Under the pieces are notes generated by a model. It did no database searches. It saw nothing but the letters and a program-made list of their open reading frames with translations, and had not been told where the DNA came from. 64,000 nt of DNA from JAZGGS01 sp963714405 (GTDB lineage Bacteria > Bacteroidota > Ignavibacteria > Ignavibacteriales > Ignavibacteriaceae). Positions 8,541-20,455 of this stretch are shown in pieces (within the stretch, counting starts at the first letter, position 1; each line of letters starts with the position of its first letter). The stretch lies in NCBI GenBank assembly GCA_963714405.1, contig CAVQOH010000003.1:89936-153935 (forward strand), written 5' to 3'. Position numbers and translations under genes: made by a program.

Positions 8541-8891
8541 ATGTCATCAAAATCTTTAATTCCCGTTGATTCACTTATCGATAAGATTCTAATTGTAAGA
8601 AATCAAAAAGTTATGCCGGATAGTGATTTAGCAGAGCTACACGGTGTAAAAACAAAACGGCTGAATGAGCAGGTATAAAGAAATATTAAGCGGTTTCCGA
8701 TAGATTATCCAGATAATGCAAGTTATTTATCAGTTAATAGCTCCCTCTCCAAAATCAAAAAAAAATTACAGGATCCATGGCTTATATCAATTAAAGATAA
8801 TGGCATAGAATCAGATAAAGAAATGGACTAATTGGATTATGAGCTTTATTGTTTAACCGAGGAAGAGATTAAAATTGTTGAATGGAATTAA
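8541..8891 (+). pseudogene. Decayed ORF6N-domain gene joined to a restriction-modification C-terminal remnant
   Basis: From the ATG at 8541 the translation gives an ORF6N-type start: I-P-V-D-S-L, then Q-K-V-M-P-D-S-D-L-A-E-L and T-K-R-L-N-E-Q-V. It meets an in-frame TAA at 8676-8678 and continues in the same frame with R-N-I-K-R-F-P. ORF6N proteins normally read V-K-R-N-I-K-R-F-P here, so one substitution made the stop. Still in frame, a second piece ends after another TAA with Y-E-L-Y-C-L-T-E-E-E-I-K-I-V-E, like the tail of type II N6-adenine restriction-modification enzymes. Both are fragments of mobile or defence genes, not functional. The stop overlaps the end of the opposite gene by 3 nt. 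Confidence 0.7.
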
Positions 8892-9613
8892 CCCGCAGCA
8901 GTAAAAAACTCTTCGCCATTATCTTTTGTATGAATCATAAGCAGGTTTGCACGAACCATCTTAACTAATGTGCGCGATGCTCTTCTTTCCGAAATGTTAA
9001 CAAGATTACTAAGCTCTTTAACTGATATTTTTTCCTTTTTTGCAAGGTATGCAAAAACTGTTTTTTCTAATTCTCCTATTATATATTTTTTCAGACTAAC
9101 ATTTCCTGATTGCGCTTTTAATATCCTTACCATTTCCTTACTTGCTTGTAAGCTCTTATCATTTACTCGCACTGTAACAACGGATTTGTTGATATCAAGT
9201 TCTTTTTCAAAATCCTGTAAACGGTGAGGTTTTTTATCCGATTCAGGAATAGAAACAATAACAATTTCTTTTCCATATAACTCTTTAAATTCAATTGAAT
9301 AATCCAGTGGAGGTTCACAATAATTATTTGCAGCATCGCAGATCATTTCTGCTTCGGCTTTTTCGCTTTCTACACCGACTATAACACCATTATCATCAAC
9401 ACCAAAAAGTATGTGACCGCCCTTTGTGTTTGCAAATGCAATCATTTCTCTGGAAATTTTTTCAGGTGTGGTAAAGAATCGTTTAAATTCACATTGAATA
9501 GTTTCCCCTTCTTCAATTAATTCTTTTAAATCCCTTCTGTTCACAACTAAATGATTTTGTTTAAAGAAAAGGTTATCTTCGCCGTCTTGGATTCCAAACT
9601 GGTTCTTTAACAA
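8888..9613 (-). CDS. AlbA_2/Schlafen-like ATP-binding domain protein with winged helix
   Basis: A 241-residue protein. Residues ~30-130 form an AlbA_2 (divergent AAA_4) domain: Q-C-E-F-K-R, then I-S-R-E-M-I-A-F-A-N-T-K-G-G and F-G-V-D-D-N-G. Residues ~175-235 look like a winged helix (V-K-E-L-S-N-L-V-N-I-S-E-R-R-A). This architecture is common in poorly characterised transcription-regulator-like proteins. The ATG at 9613 overlaps the upstream TPR gene by 41 nt. A GTG just before N-R-R-D-L-K-E-L (about residue 24) is an alternative start that nearly removes the overlap. It abuts the decayed mobile remnants. Confidence 0.75.
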   Translation of the reverse strand: MLKNQFGIQDGEDNLFFKQNHLVVNRRDLKELIEEGETIQCEFKRFFTTPEKISREMIAFANTKGGHILFGVDDNGVIVGVESEKAEAEMICDAANNYCEPPLDYSIEFKELYGKEIVIVSIPESDKKPHRLQDFEKELDINKSVVTVRVNDKSLQASKEMVRILKAQSGNVSLKKYIIGELEKTVFAYLAKKEKISVKELSNLVNISERRASRTLVKMVRANLLMIHTKDNGEEFFTAAG

Positions 9614-11978
9614 CAGGAATGTTGCTCAATTCAATTTTTTCTTCTTCATCTTCTTCTAAAACGTTTTCTGCTTCCTCATCCATGGCAACAATTATGGAAT
9701 CAGGAATCGATTCATCAATAGAAATAAAAACGCTATCAGTTGTTAATGAATCAGACGGGTTTTCAATAGCTATAAGAGAATCCTGTAATGCTAATTCCTG
9801 CTTTCTTAGTTCCTGTTTGTAAGTTGTAAGCTTGGGAGCAATAATTTTTACATATTCAGAAGCTGGGTAATTGGTAACTAAAGAATCATAATATGCTGCA
9901 GCGGAATCGAGAAGAAAAAGTTCATTCTCCAATATCCAGCCGCAGGTGTAAAGAGCTTTGGGTGCATAGGTAGAATTTGGATATAATTTATGGACATTAT
10001 AAAAACCATTAATTGCGCCGGCATATTCTTTAAGAAGAAGTAATGATTCGGCTTCAATAAAATCTTCTCGTGCTGGATCATAATCAAGATCAATCAGCGG
10101 TTTATTTAGTTTATTTGCAGCAGCATTCACAATACTTTCATTCTTATAGTCATCATAAATTATCGTAAACAAACTATCTGCTCTTTTTTGATTATCCATT
10201 GTTAAATAATAGCTTCCCATTGCGTAGAGTGTGCCCGCGTGGTATGGTGTGTTGGGGTAGCTGGTAAGATTACTGTTGTAATACCAATATGCCGAATCAG
10301 GTAAATTGAGTTCAGTAAGAAAAAGATTGCCAAGCTGCAATTGGTTTAAAACTATTATAGTTATCAGGGAATCTTCTGTAATTGCTGGACGCCGCGGTGG
10401 ATTATTTTTAAACTTAAGCGTATCAGGTAACCCTGCTGTAAGTTCTCTTTCTCTTTGTTCACGTTGTCTTTTTTCCAATTCATATTGCTGAAGTTCTAAC
10501 GGCGTTAGCATTGAAGGATCAGAGAACAAACTATCAAAAACAAAAACTATTGCTGAATCTGAATATAAAGTATCATACAATTGTGCGTATAGGGTATCTC
10601 TGTTTCTGTAGGTAAATGTGGTATCTCTTGCTATAAGTGAATCTATAGTTTTTATAGTATCCTTGTATGCACCCGTAGTATCAGTATTAACCATCATCGA
10701 TTCAAGACCTGCCCATATTTCCTGAAGTTCTTTTACATTTTCAATCTCATCTGCTATGGCAAGTGAATCTTCCACATACTTTGCAGAGTCTTTTACAAAT
10801 TCATCAGGATTCTGATAATAAAAGATTTGTTTATTGTATTTGTTCAACTCTTTACGAAGATTTACATAACTGGTAAACAGCTGGTTTTTTTCTTTTGCTG
10901 GTAAAACATATAATGGAGGAAGCGTACTGGTTGTTGCTTTTTTATAGTAAGATGCTGCGCTATCGAGCTGTTTTAATCCTGCTTCATAAATCAAACCCAT
11001 CTCATATTTTGCTGCACCCGCAGTAGGATCGTTTCTGTAAGTAGTATCAACTAAAGTTAATTTGCTTATTGCATCATCAAACCTGTTAAGTGAAGCATAA
11101 GTTTTACCAATTTCAAAATCGATGTTTGCAAGTTTATCCAGGTACTTATCTTCTGATCGCATATCTTCGAAGATTAATAAAGCATTCTCACTTTGCCCAC
11201 CATCCCTGAGTGCCTGCCCGTATTTTAATTTTGCATCAGTTTCAAGATCAAAATCCGGAGAAAATTCAAATACATTTTTGTAAGCAGTAATTGCATTTTG
11301 AATATCACCAATTTTTACATTCAGATTTCCAATCTCATACCAAGCTTCGGCTTTAATTTCATCATCTTCCGAAATATTCATAAACTCATTTGCAAGCTCT
11401 ATTGCAACGCCGATAATCTTCAGTAGTAACTTTATAAATTATTTCCTCAATGTAGGCATCTTGTACGATTAATCTCTTCTCCTGCATAATGGCAGCCTGT
11501 CTTACATCGTTTAAAGTTGTAAAGTGCTTTACTATATTGTTTTAAGTTTCATCTGGCATTTGCCAATCCAAAGGTTTGCCTCAAGTTCGTATTCACTTTC
11601 TACCTGTGATGCAACAAGTTCTTCAAATTTGCGCTGCGATTTTTGATAGTTACCCTTATAGTAGAATGATTTACCCAGCATAAGCAATGCATCTTCAACA
11701 TAACCGGTTTCAGAATGAAATTGAAGGATGGCTGAACATTTTTCAATTACTTTATCAAGCTCTGTATTAGCAGTGCCGGGTATAACAAGTGGAGTTGTAG
11801 CAAAAAGATCACGCTGCTGTGCATAAATTTGTTCTTCAGCTTTTTCAAAAGATTCTGCAGCATTATAGTATACATTGAAGTAAGTTGTAAAGCTTTCCCA
11901 AATACTACATCCAACTGTTCCCGACAACAGCAATATGAGTATAACTAACCGGAATTTTTTAAGAACGGATAAAACCAT
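9573..11978 (-). pseudogene. Large TPR lipoprotein, possibly SprE/PorW-like, frameshifted
   Basis: About 800 codons in all. The N-terminal piece (11978-11532) has a lipobox L-S-G-T-V-G-C and then T-Y-F-N-V-Y-Y-N-A. Repeated TPR-like units follow (G-K-S-F-Y-Y-K-G-N-Y). The rest (11381-9573) continues with TPRs, a central Asp/Thr-rich segment, and a C-terminal tail ending in Arg-rich sequence. Between 11540 and 11380 at least three 1-nt shifts are needed to join the pieces. Large TPR lipoproteins of this layout include the T9SS component SprE/PorW, which would fit the many T9SS cargo genes nearby; that identity is inference. The frameshifts look like consensus errors. Confidence 0.65.
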
Positions 11979-12024
11979 AAAATGAAGCTATTAAAGATCA
12001 AATAAAACAAAAAGGTAAATTTCC

Positions 12025-12363
12025 TTACAATGCATGTTTACCTGATTCATCTGTTCTTATTCTTATTACATCTTCAATCTTTGAAATAAAAATTTTACCA
12101 TCACCCACCTGTCCTGTTTTTGCGGTTTTTGCAATTGCGTCAACTACTTTTTCCACTTTTGAATCTTCCACAACAACCTCGATCTTCATTTTTGGTACAA
12201 ATTCAATTCTGTACTCACTACCCCTGTAGGTTTCAGTGTGCCCTTTTTGTCTGCCATAACCTCTTACTTCAGAAATGGTTAATCCTTTAATTCCTTCTTC
12301 CAGCAGGGCTTCTTTTACATCATCCAATTTAAACGGACGGATTATAGCTTCAATTTTTTTCAT
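12025..12363 (-). CDS. glnB: Nitrogen regulatory protein PII
   Basis: A 112-residue trimeric signal protein that senses 2-oxoglutarate and ATP/ADP and controls glutamine synthetase adenylylation and ammonium transport. The T-loop contains R-G-S-E-Y-R with Tyr51, the uridylylation site. Lys90 in V-G-D-G-K-I and the C-terminal R-I-R-T-D-E are the expected nucleotide-binding elements. Length and motifs are canonical. GlnE, its usual effector, is encoded 3.4 kb away on the other strand. GlnB and GlnK cannot be separated here; no amtB is adjacent. It lies 46 nt upstream of the TPR lipoprotein gene. Confidence 0.95.
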   Translation of the reverse strand: MKKIEAIIRPFKLDDVKEALLEEGIKGLTISEVRGYGRQKGHTETYRGSEYRIEFVPKMKIEVVVEDSKVEKVVDAIAKTAKTGQVGDGKIFISKIEDVIRIRTDESGKHAL

Positions 12364-12377
12364 AAAAACTCTTTAAA

Positions 12378-15300
12378 CTATTTGCCATGACATTGCTTAT
12401 ATTTTTTACCACTGCCGCATGGGCAGGGATCATTTCTTCCAACTTTTTCTCCAACTTTTACAGGTTGTGCTTTTCCAGCCCTATGTGGTCCAGGTTGCTG
12501 GCTTCCCCTGAAAATCCAATATTTGTAGTTGACTTTGTTTGCTTTCAGTAATTCTGCTTGCAGGTTGTCTTCTTCTTTGTTGAATTTCATCGGGAGCCTG
12601 CGGAAAGAATTTAAATGCAAATGAAACAACATCATTTCTTACCTGTTCAAGCAGGGTTACAAAAATTTAAATGCTTCACTTTATATTCAACCAAAGGATC
12701 TTTCTGACCATAAGCACTTAAACCTATTCCTTCTTTAAGATCATCCATTTCGCGCAGATGTTCTTTCCATTTTTGATCTATCACACTTAGCACGGCATAT
12801 CTTTCCAGCCGTGCCATTAATTCGCGAGCCTAAGCATTTCTTCTTTTTTGCGTAAAAATTCTTTAGCTGCATCTAAGATACGTTTTGCTTTAATGCCATC
12901 TTTACCAAGAGATTCAAATTCTTCAGGTTCAAGTTTTATTTCAATAAGAAGATTGTGAAGTAATTCTTCTTTTATGCTGTCAACAAGAACATCATCGAAA
13001 TTTCTATCAATTACATCCTCAACAAATTCTTCAAGGAGATCAAATAATTTCACCTTTTAATCTATCACCCTGCAGAGCTCTTGCCTCTTCTTGTATAAAT
13101 AACTTCTCTCTGCTGGTTCATTGTATCATCGTATTCAAGCAGTCTTTTTCTAATTGCAAAGTTATTTTCTTCGACTTTCTTCTGAGCACGTTCAACAGAT
13201 TTTGTAATCATCGGATGCTGAATTACTTCACCTTCCTTAATTCCCATTCTTTCCATCACAGTTGAAATTCTGTCACTTCCAAACAATCTCATAAATCATC
13301 TTCAAGTGAAAGATAAAATTTGGTTGTACCGGGATCACCCTGCCTTCCGGAACGACCTCTAAGCTGTCTATCAATTCTCCTTGATTCATGTCTTTCAGTT
13401 CCAAGAATATACAAACCGCTGTCTTTCCATTACACCCTGCTCCCAGTTTTATATCAGTTCCTCTGCCTGCCATGTTTGTAGCAATTGTAACTAGCACCGA
13501 TTTCACCTGCGTGTGCAACAATTTCAGCTTCACGTTGATGTTGTTTTGCATTAAGCACATTATGTTGAACTCCATTTCGCTTTAACATTCTGCTAATGGT
13601 TTCTGAAACTTCAACTGAAGTTGTACCAACCAGTACAGGTCTTCCATCTTGCGCGAGGTTTCTGAATTTCCTCAATAACAGCATTATATTTTTCTCTTTT
13701 GGTTTTGAAATATTGCATCATCCATCATCTTCACGGGTAATTGGTTTGTTTGTTGGAATTACAACTACATCCAAGTTTATAAATTTCAAAAAACTCTCCT
13801 TCTTCGGTTTCTGCAGTACCAGTCATTCCTGCAAGTTTGTTGTACATTCTAAAATAATTTTGAAGTGTAATGGTAGCGAGTGTCTGAGAATCTCTTTGAA
13901 CTTTAACATTTTCTTTTGCTTCAATTGCCTGGTGAAGCCCATCACTGTACCTTCTTCCCGGAAGAACACGTCCTGTAAACTCATCAACAATAGCAATTTT
14001 TCCATCTTCAGTAATCACGTATTCATCATCTTTTTCAAAAAGTGTATAGCTTTTAATAACTGATGAATAGTGTGAATTCTATCACTTGCTGCGGAGTATT
14101 TGCTATAAAGTTCATCTTTTTTTCTAACTTTTTCCTGATCATCGAAAGTATCAGGATCTGTGTTCAAATTTGCTTATCTCCAGTTCCAAGATCGGTAAGG
14201 ATAAAATAATCTTTTTCCATTCCGCTGCCATGCGCAAGTTCTTCTCTACCCTTTTCAGTTAGATCAATCGTATTATTGTTTTTCATCGATTACAAAATAG
14301 AGTTCATCATCAACGATGTGCATATTCTTTGCTTTTTCACGCAAAAATTCCAGCTCGGTATCGAGCATTAATTTTTTATAGGATGGTTCGCTCGTAATTT
14401 TTGAAAGCTTATTGCTTTTTGGTAAGCCCCTGTAAACGCTCTGAATACATGAACTCCTGCTTCTGCATCATCACCAGTCACTTTCTTCAAGCAGTTTTTC
14501 TGCTTCAGACAGCATAGAAGCAACAAGATTTTTTTGTTTTCTGATATATACGGTCGATCTTTGGTTTCATTTCGTTGAACTTGATGATCATCAACATCAA
14601 CAGCGCCGGAAATTATCAGTGGCGTTCTTGCTTCATCAATTAAAACAGAATCAACCTCGTCCACTATTGCATAGTTATGTCCCCGCTGAACCTGCCCTTC
14701 TTTTTCAATTGCCATATTATCACGAAGGTAATCGAAACCAAATTCATTATTCGTTCCGTAAGTAATATCTGCGCTGTACTGCTTCTTCCGCTGATTTGGA
14801 TCCATCGTGTTAAGTATGCAGCTAACTGTTAATCCATGAAATTTAAAAATCTCACCCATCCATTCGCTGTCACGTTGTGCAAGGTAATCGTTAACAGTTA
14901 CAAGATGGCAGCCTCTTCCGGTAAGTGCATTCAGGTAAAGTGGTAAAGTTGCAACAAGAGTTTTTCCTTCGCCTGTAGCCATCTCAGCAATTTTACCTTG
15001 ATGAAGAACAACTCCGCCCATCAGCTGAACATCATAAGGAACCATATCCCATGTAATTTTAGTTTCCAACAATGGTCCAGCTTTTCCCAAGTAATCTTTC
15101 ACAGGTTGATTTAACCACTGCAAATGCTTCGGGTAAAAGTTGATCTAATATTTCTTCATACTCTTCGTTAAGTTGTTCGTTTAATTCATCAAGTTCATCG
15201 TAAGCAGCATTTCTATCAAAATCTTCATCGGTTTGAAGTTTTGTTTTTATCTCTTCAATTTGATTCCTGGTTTCTTCGGTGTGCTTTTGTATTTTTTCTT

Positions 15301-15448
15301 TAAACTCTGTGGTTTTGGCTTTTAGCTGATCATCAGATAAATCTTTTATCTTCTCATATTCTTCATTTATTTCTGCAACAATTGGCCATAGATATTTAAT
15401 ATCTTTTTCGTGCTTATCGCCGAATATCTTCTTTATTATTTTTAGCAT
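12378..15448 (-). pseudogene. secA: SecA preprotein translocase ATPase, heavily frameshifted
   Basis: The essential motor of Sec secretion. The order of domains is intact along 3.07 kb (about 1,020 codons). From the ATG at 15448 there is a charged N-terminal region, then G-E-G-K-T-L-V-A-T (Walker A) near 14980, and D-E-V-D-S-V-L-I-D-E-A-R-T near 14655. N-M-A-G-R-G-T-D-I-K-L follows near 13460, then the helical wing/scaffold domain (13290-12820), and the zinc-binding tail C-P-C-G-S-G-K-K-Y-K-Q-C-H at the 3' end. At least ten 1-nt shifts break it into eight or more pieces. A living cell needs SecA, and no second copy is in view, so sequencing or consensus errors are far more likely than decay. 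Confidence 0.93.
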
Positions 15449-15712
15449 ATTGTAGTGTTTCTCAATTAAAAATTAGCAAATAAAGTTAAATATTAACTGA
15501 TTTGAATTGCAATTTAAGAATTTTTACTTAGAATGAGTTGATGTGGGAAATTGATAAATTTCAAAAAAAGGTAGTTAATTTGAATTGATCATCTATTAAA
15601 AATTTGCCTGTTTGCCAACAACCAGCTTCCTTCATTCTTAAAGTGCTAACAAACCGATTTATTCTTAAATTTGAGTAATAATTGATTATTTGAATTAAAC
15701 AACTCAGTTCCA

Positions 15713-18518
15713 TTGCGTTTAAACAAGCTTTCAAACGATTTTGTAAAAAAGATTGAGGAGATTTCGGCAGGAAATCTATCTTCAGAAATTTTAGAAAAAT
15801 TTTTTACTTTAGCCGAAGGTGAAATTAAAAATCACTACTTCACTCATTCATCTGAATCAAACCTCTTAAGAATAATTCAAAGTACTTTTGAAAAAATTTC
15901 ATTTCTGCAAAACTGTGTAAAGTATCCTCACTATATAGAAATTCTTGTAAGCATTTCAGTTAACAGCAATTATTTAGCCGATATACTTGTTATAAATCCC
16001 GAATATTTTTACTGGGTTGTTAATTCTTCGGTTTTAAATAATAAACTTGAGCCAAAATCATTTTTGCAGGAAGTTAAAGAATCAACAAGACACTACAACT
16101 CTTTCAATTCAAAAGTTCGCACATTAAAATCAATTAAAAGAAAAGAGCTATTAAGAATTGGTTTAAAAGATATTTACAACAAAACTGAACTGGTTGAAAT
16201 AACTGAAGAGCTTTCAATTTTAGCTTCAACGTTAATTTCAGAATTGTTTAATATTTGTTATGAAAAAACACTGGCAAAAAATAAAATTGAAAAAACATCA
16301 AGAAAATATTGTATTGTTTCATTGGGTAAACTTGGCGGTAATGAACTTAATTACAGTTCTGATACTGATTTAATTGTTTTTTACGATAAAGAAAGTAAAC
16401 TAAGCAGCAAAAAATTTTACAGTGAAATTTTAACCGAGACCATTCATCTTTTTTTGCAAACAGCTGCATCAACTGAAGGAGGACATTTATACAGAATTGA
16501 TTTGAGATTAAGACCTGATGGAAGGAACTCGCCTTTGTGCAGAAGTTTAAATGAGTATTTAAACTATTATGAAAGCAGAGGTGAAGATTGGGAAAGGCAA
16601 ATGCTTATAAAAGCAAATTTTCTTGGCGGGCACAGCAAACTATTTGACCAATTTGTTTCATATCTTTCGCCTTTTATTTACCCAACTTCAAGTTATAGTT
16701 CACCCTTAGAGCATATTAAAAAACTAAAATCTGTTGTAGAAAGAAAATTAGGTGATGAAGAAAATATAAAACTAATTCCTGGTGGAATAAGAGATATAGA
16801 ATTTTCTGTACAAGCGCTTCAACTAATGTATGGAGGGAAATATAAGAATATACAAACTGGTAATACAATAGCTGCTCTTAACCAACTTGAAAAAGTTACT
16901 CTTCTAACAAATAAAGAAAAGAAAACTTTTGAAAGCGCTTATATTTTATACAGGAAAACAGAACATTATCTCCAATTAATGAATAATGCACAAACTCATA
17001 TAGTTCCGCAGAATGGCGAAATTACAGAAAAACTAAGTATCTATCTGCATTTTGAAAGCTTTTCAAAATTTAAAACAACCTTAAATGATCAGCAAACTTG
17101 TGTCAGAAAAATTTACAATACAGTTGTCAGCGGAAATGGAGGGAAAAAATCAGTTAATACTAAGATACCTGAAGTAAATTTCAAAGATCCCCTGAGAGCA
17201 TCAAAGAATTTAATATATCTGCGCGAAGGGAAAGGACTGCTTGGTGTACGCAGATTTGATAAAAAAACTTTTGAGGCATTTAAAAAAATTGAAATTCAAT
17301 TGTTAAAATATCTTAATAAATCATCTTTCCCAGATAAATTGCTTGATAATTTTGTTAGGATAATTCGTTTTGCTGAGTTTCCATCCATCTGGTATAAGGA
17401 ATTAAACGATAAACAATTTCTTAAAATACTTTTATCGATCTGTGAATTTTCTCAACGATCTATTGATCTTTTTGCCGAGGATAAAGAATTGCGTGATTAT
17501 TTTTTAAACCGTGAGTTTCTAAAAATATATTCAGCAAGACAGCTTTCGGTTTTCAGCATAAAAAAAATATTTTTTATTCTATCTACACAATGTGTACTTG
17601 GATTAATATCTCCTTTAAAAACTTCCAAGATGCTGAGTGAAACAGTTAAAAATAAATTGAAGGTAATTTCAAATTCGTTTTTGCAAAATTATAAATGGAA
17701 ACATGATTTATTTATTGCAGCACTGGGTTCCACAGGTTCAGGAGAGATGGTTTTTAACTCTGATATTGATTTAATATTTGCAGCAAAAAATATCAACCGT
17801 TTTAAGAAAATTGAAAAAGATTTCCAGGATTATCTCTACATTCTGCAAACTGAATTAAAACCAATTTCTGTTGATTGCCGCCTCCGACCAGAAGGTAAAA
17901 GCAGTCAGCTTGTTTGGGATATAGAAGAATATAAAAAATATTTTAATACAAGAGCAAGAACCTGGGAATTTCAATCGCTGATTAAATCTTCATTTATCAA
18001 CGGGAATAAAAACTTATACAACGAATTTAACGGTGCAATTAAAACAGCTTTATATAGTAAAGATAAGACAGTAATCAAAAATGATATAGTTGAGATGAGA
18101 AAGAAACTAAGTTATTCTTCCACTTCTCAACTGCAAGTTATTGATTTAAAAGAAAGGTGCGGGTGGTTTTCCGGATATCGAGTATGCTATATATTTTATT
18201 ATTCTTACTAACCTCATTTTATTTTCTAAATGCCGCGGGAAATCAATTGATTTGGCAGTTGATAAAATTACAGAGATAAAAATCAGGAAAGAGGATATTA
18301 AAACTATTAAAAAGAATTTTATATTCCTGAAGGAATTAGAAATAATTAATCAAATTGTATTTAACAAGAATTCATCCAAGCTAACAAATGATATTTTGGA
18401 ACCAGGAATTATCAAGAACAGTTTGTTTAATAAACACTACAGCAATATTGGCAAAACTTTAAACCAGGTTTTAAAAAGTAATATTAAAATATTTTCAATA
18501 ATTATTAATGAAAAATAA
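15713..18518 (+). pseudogene. glnE: Glutamine synthetase adenylyltransferase/deadenylylase GlnE, one frameshift
   Basis: A bifunctional enzyme that adenylylates and de-adenylylates glutamine synthetase in response to PII. About 935 codons, the usual size. The first nucleotidyltransferase domain has L-G-K-L-G-G-N-E-L with S-D-T-D-L at residues 216-220. The second has L-G-S-T-G-S-G-E-M with S-D-I-D-L near residue 685. Near 18152 one nucleotide is missing: the expected K-G-A-G-G-F-P-D-I-E-Y-A appears only after a frame change, and the tail then runs to the stop at 18518. The start is TTG at 15713. The divergent neighbour is secA; PII is nearby. Confidence 0.92.
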
Positions 18519-20451
18519 AATAACTGCTTTTAGTAAAAAATATTTTTATCTGCTTACAGCTTTATTTGCATTTATAGTTTATCTTTTCACTATTGCCCCA
18601 TCGGTTGTTCACATTGATTCCGGCGAGCTTGCAGCAGTACAGGTTTTACCTGGCATTGCTCATCCAACCGGTTATCCGCTTTTTACCATAATAGGTTACC
18701 TTTTTTCATTAATTCCATTACCGTTTACAAAAATTTTTCAAATGAATTTACTTGCTGCAATTTACTGCAGCACTGCAGTTGGAATTTTTACGTTCACAGC
18801 TAAATTCTGTTTAGATAACCTATCACTTTTTGATGCAAAGCAGAAACTCAAAACTAAAAAATCAAAGGATAAGAAGAAAAAACATAAAGATGTACAAAAA
18901 ATCGTTGAAACCGGATTGCCTGAAACATTAAAAATACCATCAGCAGTTTTTGGAGGATTAATAATTGCATTCAGCAAAACATTTTGGTTTCAAAGCACTT
19001 CTGTGGAGGTTTATTCACTTCATCTATTACTAATTACACTGATAATTTTTTTGTTAGTAAAAGCTTACTCTGTTTCACATAAAAGTGAGGATATAAAGCC
19101 ATGGTTAATTTTTACTGTTGCACTGGCACTCGGTTTTACAAACCATATGACTACCTTATTGATATTACCAGGCGTAGCATATCTGTATTTTTCAAGATTT
19201 AAATTCAACAAATCTTCTTTGGTTAAGATATTAATAATGATTTTAATTTTTGTACCGGTTTTAATAATTATTTACTCTTATTTACCATTTCGAGCGTCAC
19301 AATCACCTTTGCTAAATTGGGGAAACCCAATAGATTTTGAAAGAATTTTAAGACATATTTCGGGAAAGCAATACCAGGTATGGCTTTTCTCTTCAACAGC
19401 TGCAGCAAAAAAACAGTTTATTTATTTTATTGAAGTTTTACCTTTAGAGTTCTATTTAACACTATCTATTGCGATAATTGGTTTATTTTATTCATATATA
19501 AAAGCAAGAAAAATTTTTCTGTTTATACTTATAACTTTCCTTTCAACAGTACTGTATTCTATAAATTATGATATTCACGATATTGATGCATACTTCTTAC
19601 TTGCATTTATTATGATTTCCTTCTTCTCAGTATTTGGTGCAATAAAGTTGTTCACCTTAAAAGGTGCAAAGCAAAAAATTGTTTTAATGATTTTAGGAAT
19701 TGTTGCTGTTTTACAGTTCTACTTAAATTTCGGGAAAGTGGATCAAAGCAATGTTTATACTTTTGAAGATTATACAAAATCTTTATTGAACAGTGTTTCA
19801 GATGATGCAATAATTTTCAGTTACCAATGGGATTTTTTCATTTCAGAATCATACTATTACCAATTTGTTGAAGATTACAGAACTGATGTAAAAATAATTG
19901 ATAAAGAACTGCTGCGCCGTTCGTGGTATTACAACCAGTTAAATAATTACGATGCAACTTTATTACAAAAGGTTGATAGTGAAATTGAAAAGTTTTTAAT
20001 TGCATTAAAGCCGTTTGAGAGAAGTGAAAATTATGATGCAAATAAACTTGAAAATCTTTACAGAACAATAATGACTAAACTTATCTCGACAAATATTGAT
20101 AATAGGGATTTTTATATAGCTCCTGAATTGGTTGAGCAGGAAATGAACAGAGGCGAATTCACTCTGCCAGATGGTTTTTATCTAGTGCCTGATTTGTTTT
20201 TATTTAAAGTTGTAAAGAGCAATGAATATGTACCAGCAGCTAATCCTGATTTTAAAATACGATTTCCAGAAAAGCGAACGCATTACATTGATAGCATTGA
20301 AAGATTTATTGGAATTGTACTTTCAAACAGAGCTGCTTATGAGATGAGATATGGAAAAAGCGAAAGGGCAAAAGTTTATGTACAAAAAATTATAAATGAT
20401 TTACCAAATTATAAGTTGCCACCAGCTCTAATTCAATTAACAGAAAACTAA
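18508..20451 (+). CDS. DUF2723 multi-pass membrane protein (glycosyltransferase-like)
   Basis: A 647-residue integral membrane protein. The DUF2723 signature is clear in the first 90 residues: P-S-V-V-H-I-D-S-G-E-L-A, then G-I-A-H-P-T-G-Y-P-L-F, with the acidic residue after the first transmembrane segment expected of GT-C-like enzymes. About ten hydrophobic segments follow. A Lys-rich loop at ~110-130 is probably cytoplasmic. The last ~200 residues are soluble and end in a helical, TPR-like tail. The family is linked to protein O-glycosylation in Bacteroidota, but the sugar and target are unknown. The ATG overlaps the glnE end by 11 nt; the 3' end faces the next gene 4 nt away. Confidence 0.85.
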   Translation: MKNKITAFSKKYFYLLTALFAFIVYLFTIAPSVVHIDSGELAAVQVLPGIAHPTGYPLFTIIGYLFSLIPLPFTKIFQMNLLAAIYCSTAVGIFTFTAKFCLDNLSLFDAKQKLKTKKSKDKKKKHKDVQKIVETGLPETLKIPSAVFGGLIIAFSKTFWFQSTSVEVYSLHLLLITLIIFLLVKAYSVSHKSEDIKPWLIFTVALALGFTNHMTTLLILPGVAYLYFSRFKFNKSSLVKILIMILIFVPVLIIIYSYLPFRASQSPLLNWGNPIDFERILRHISGKQYQVWLFSSTAAAKKQFIYFIEVLPLEFYLTLSIAIIGLFYSYIKARKIFLFILITFLSTVLYSINYDIHDIDAYFLLAFIMISFFSVFGAIKLFTLKGAKQKIVLMILGIVAVLQFYLNFGKVDQSNVYTFEDYTKSLLNSVSDDAIIFSYQWDFFISESYYYQFVEDYRTDVKIIDKELLRRSWYYNQLNNYDATLLQKVDSEIEKFLIALKPFERSENYDANKLENLYRTIMTKLISTNIDNRDFYIAPELVEQEMNRGEFTLPDGFYLVPDLFLFKVVKSNEYVPAANPDFKIRFPEKRTHYIDSIERFIGIVLSNRAAYEMRYGKSERAKVYVQKIINDLPNYKLPPALIQLTEN

Positions 20452-20455
20452 TTGA

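Noticed and set aside
12378..15448. True loss of secA (pseudogene in biological sense)
   Set aside because: SecA is essential, all motifs are intact and the defects are 1-nt shifts; other housekeeping genes in the window show the same pattern.
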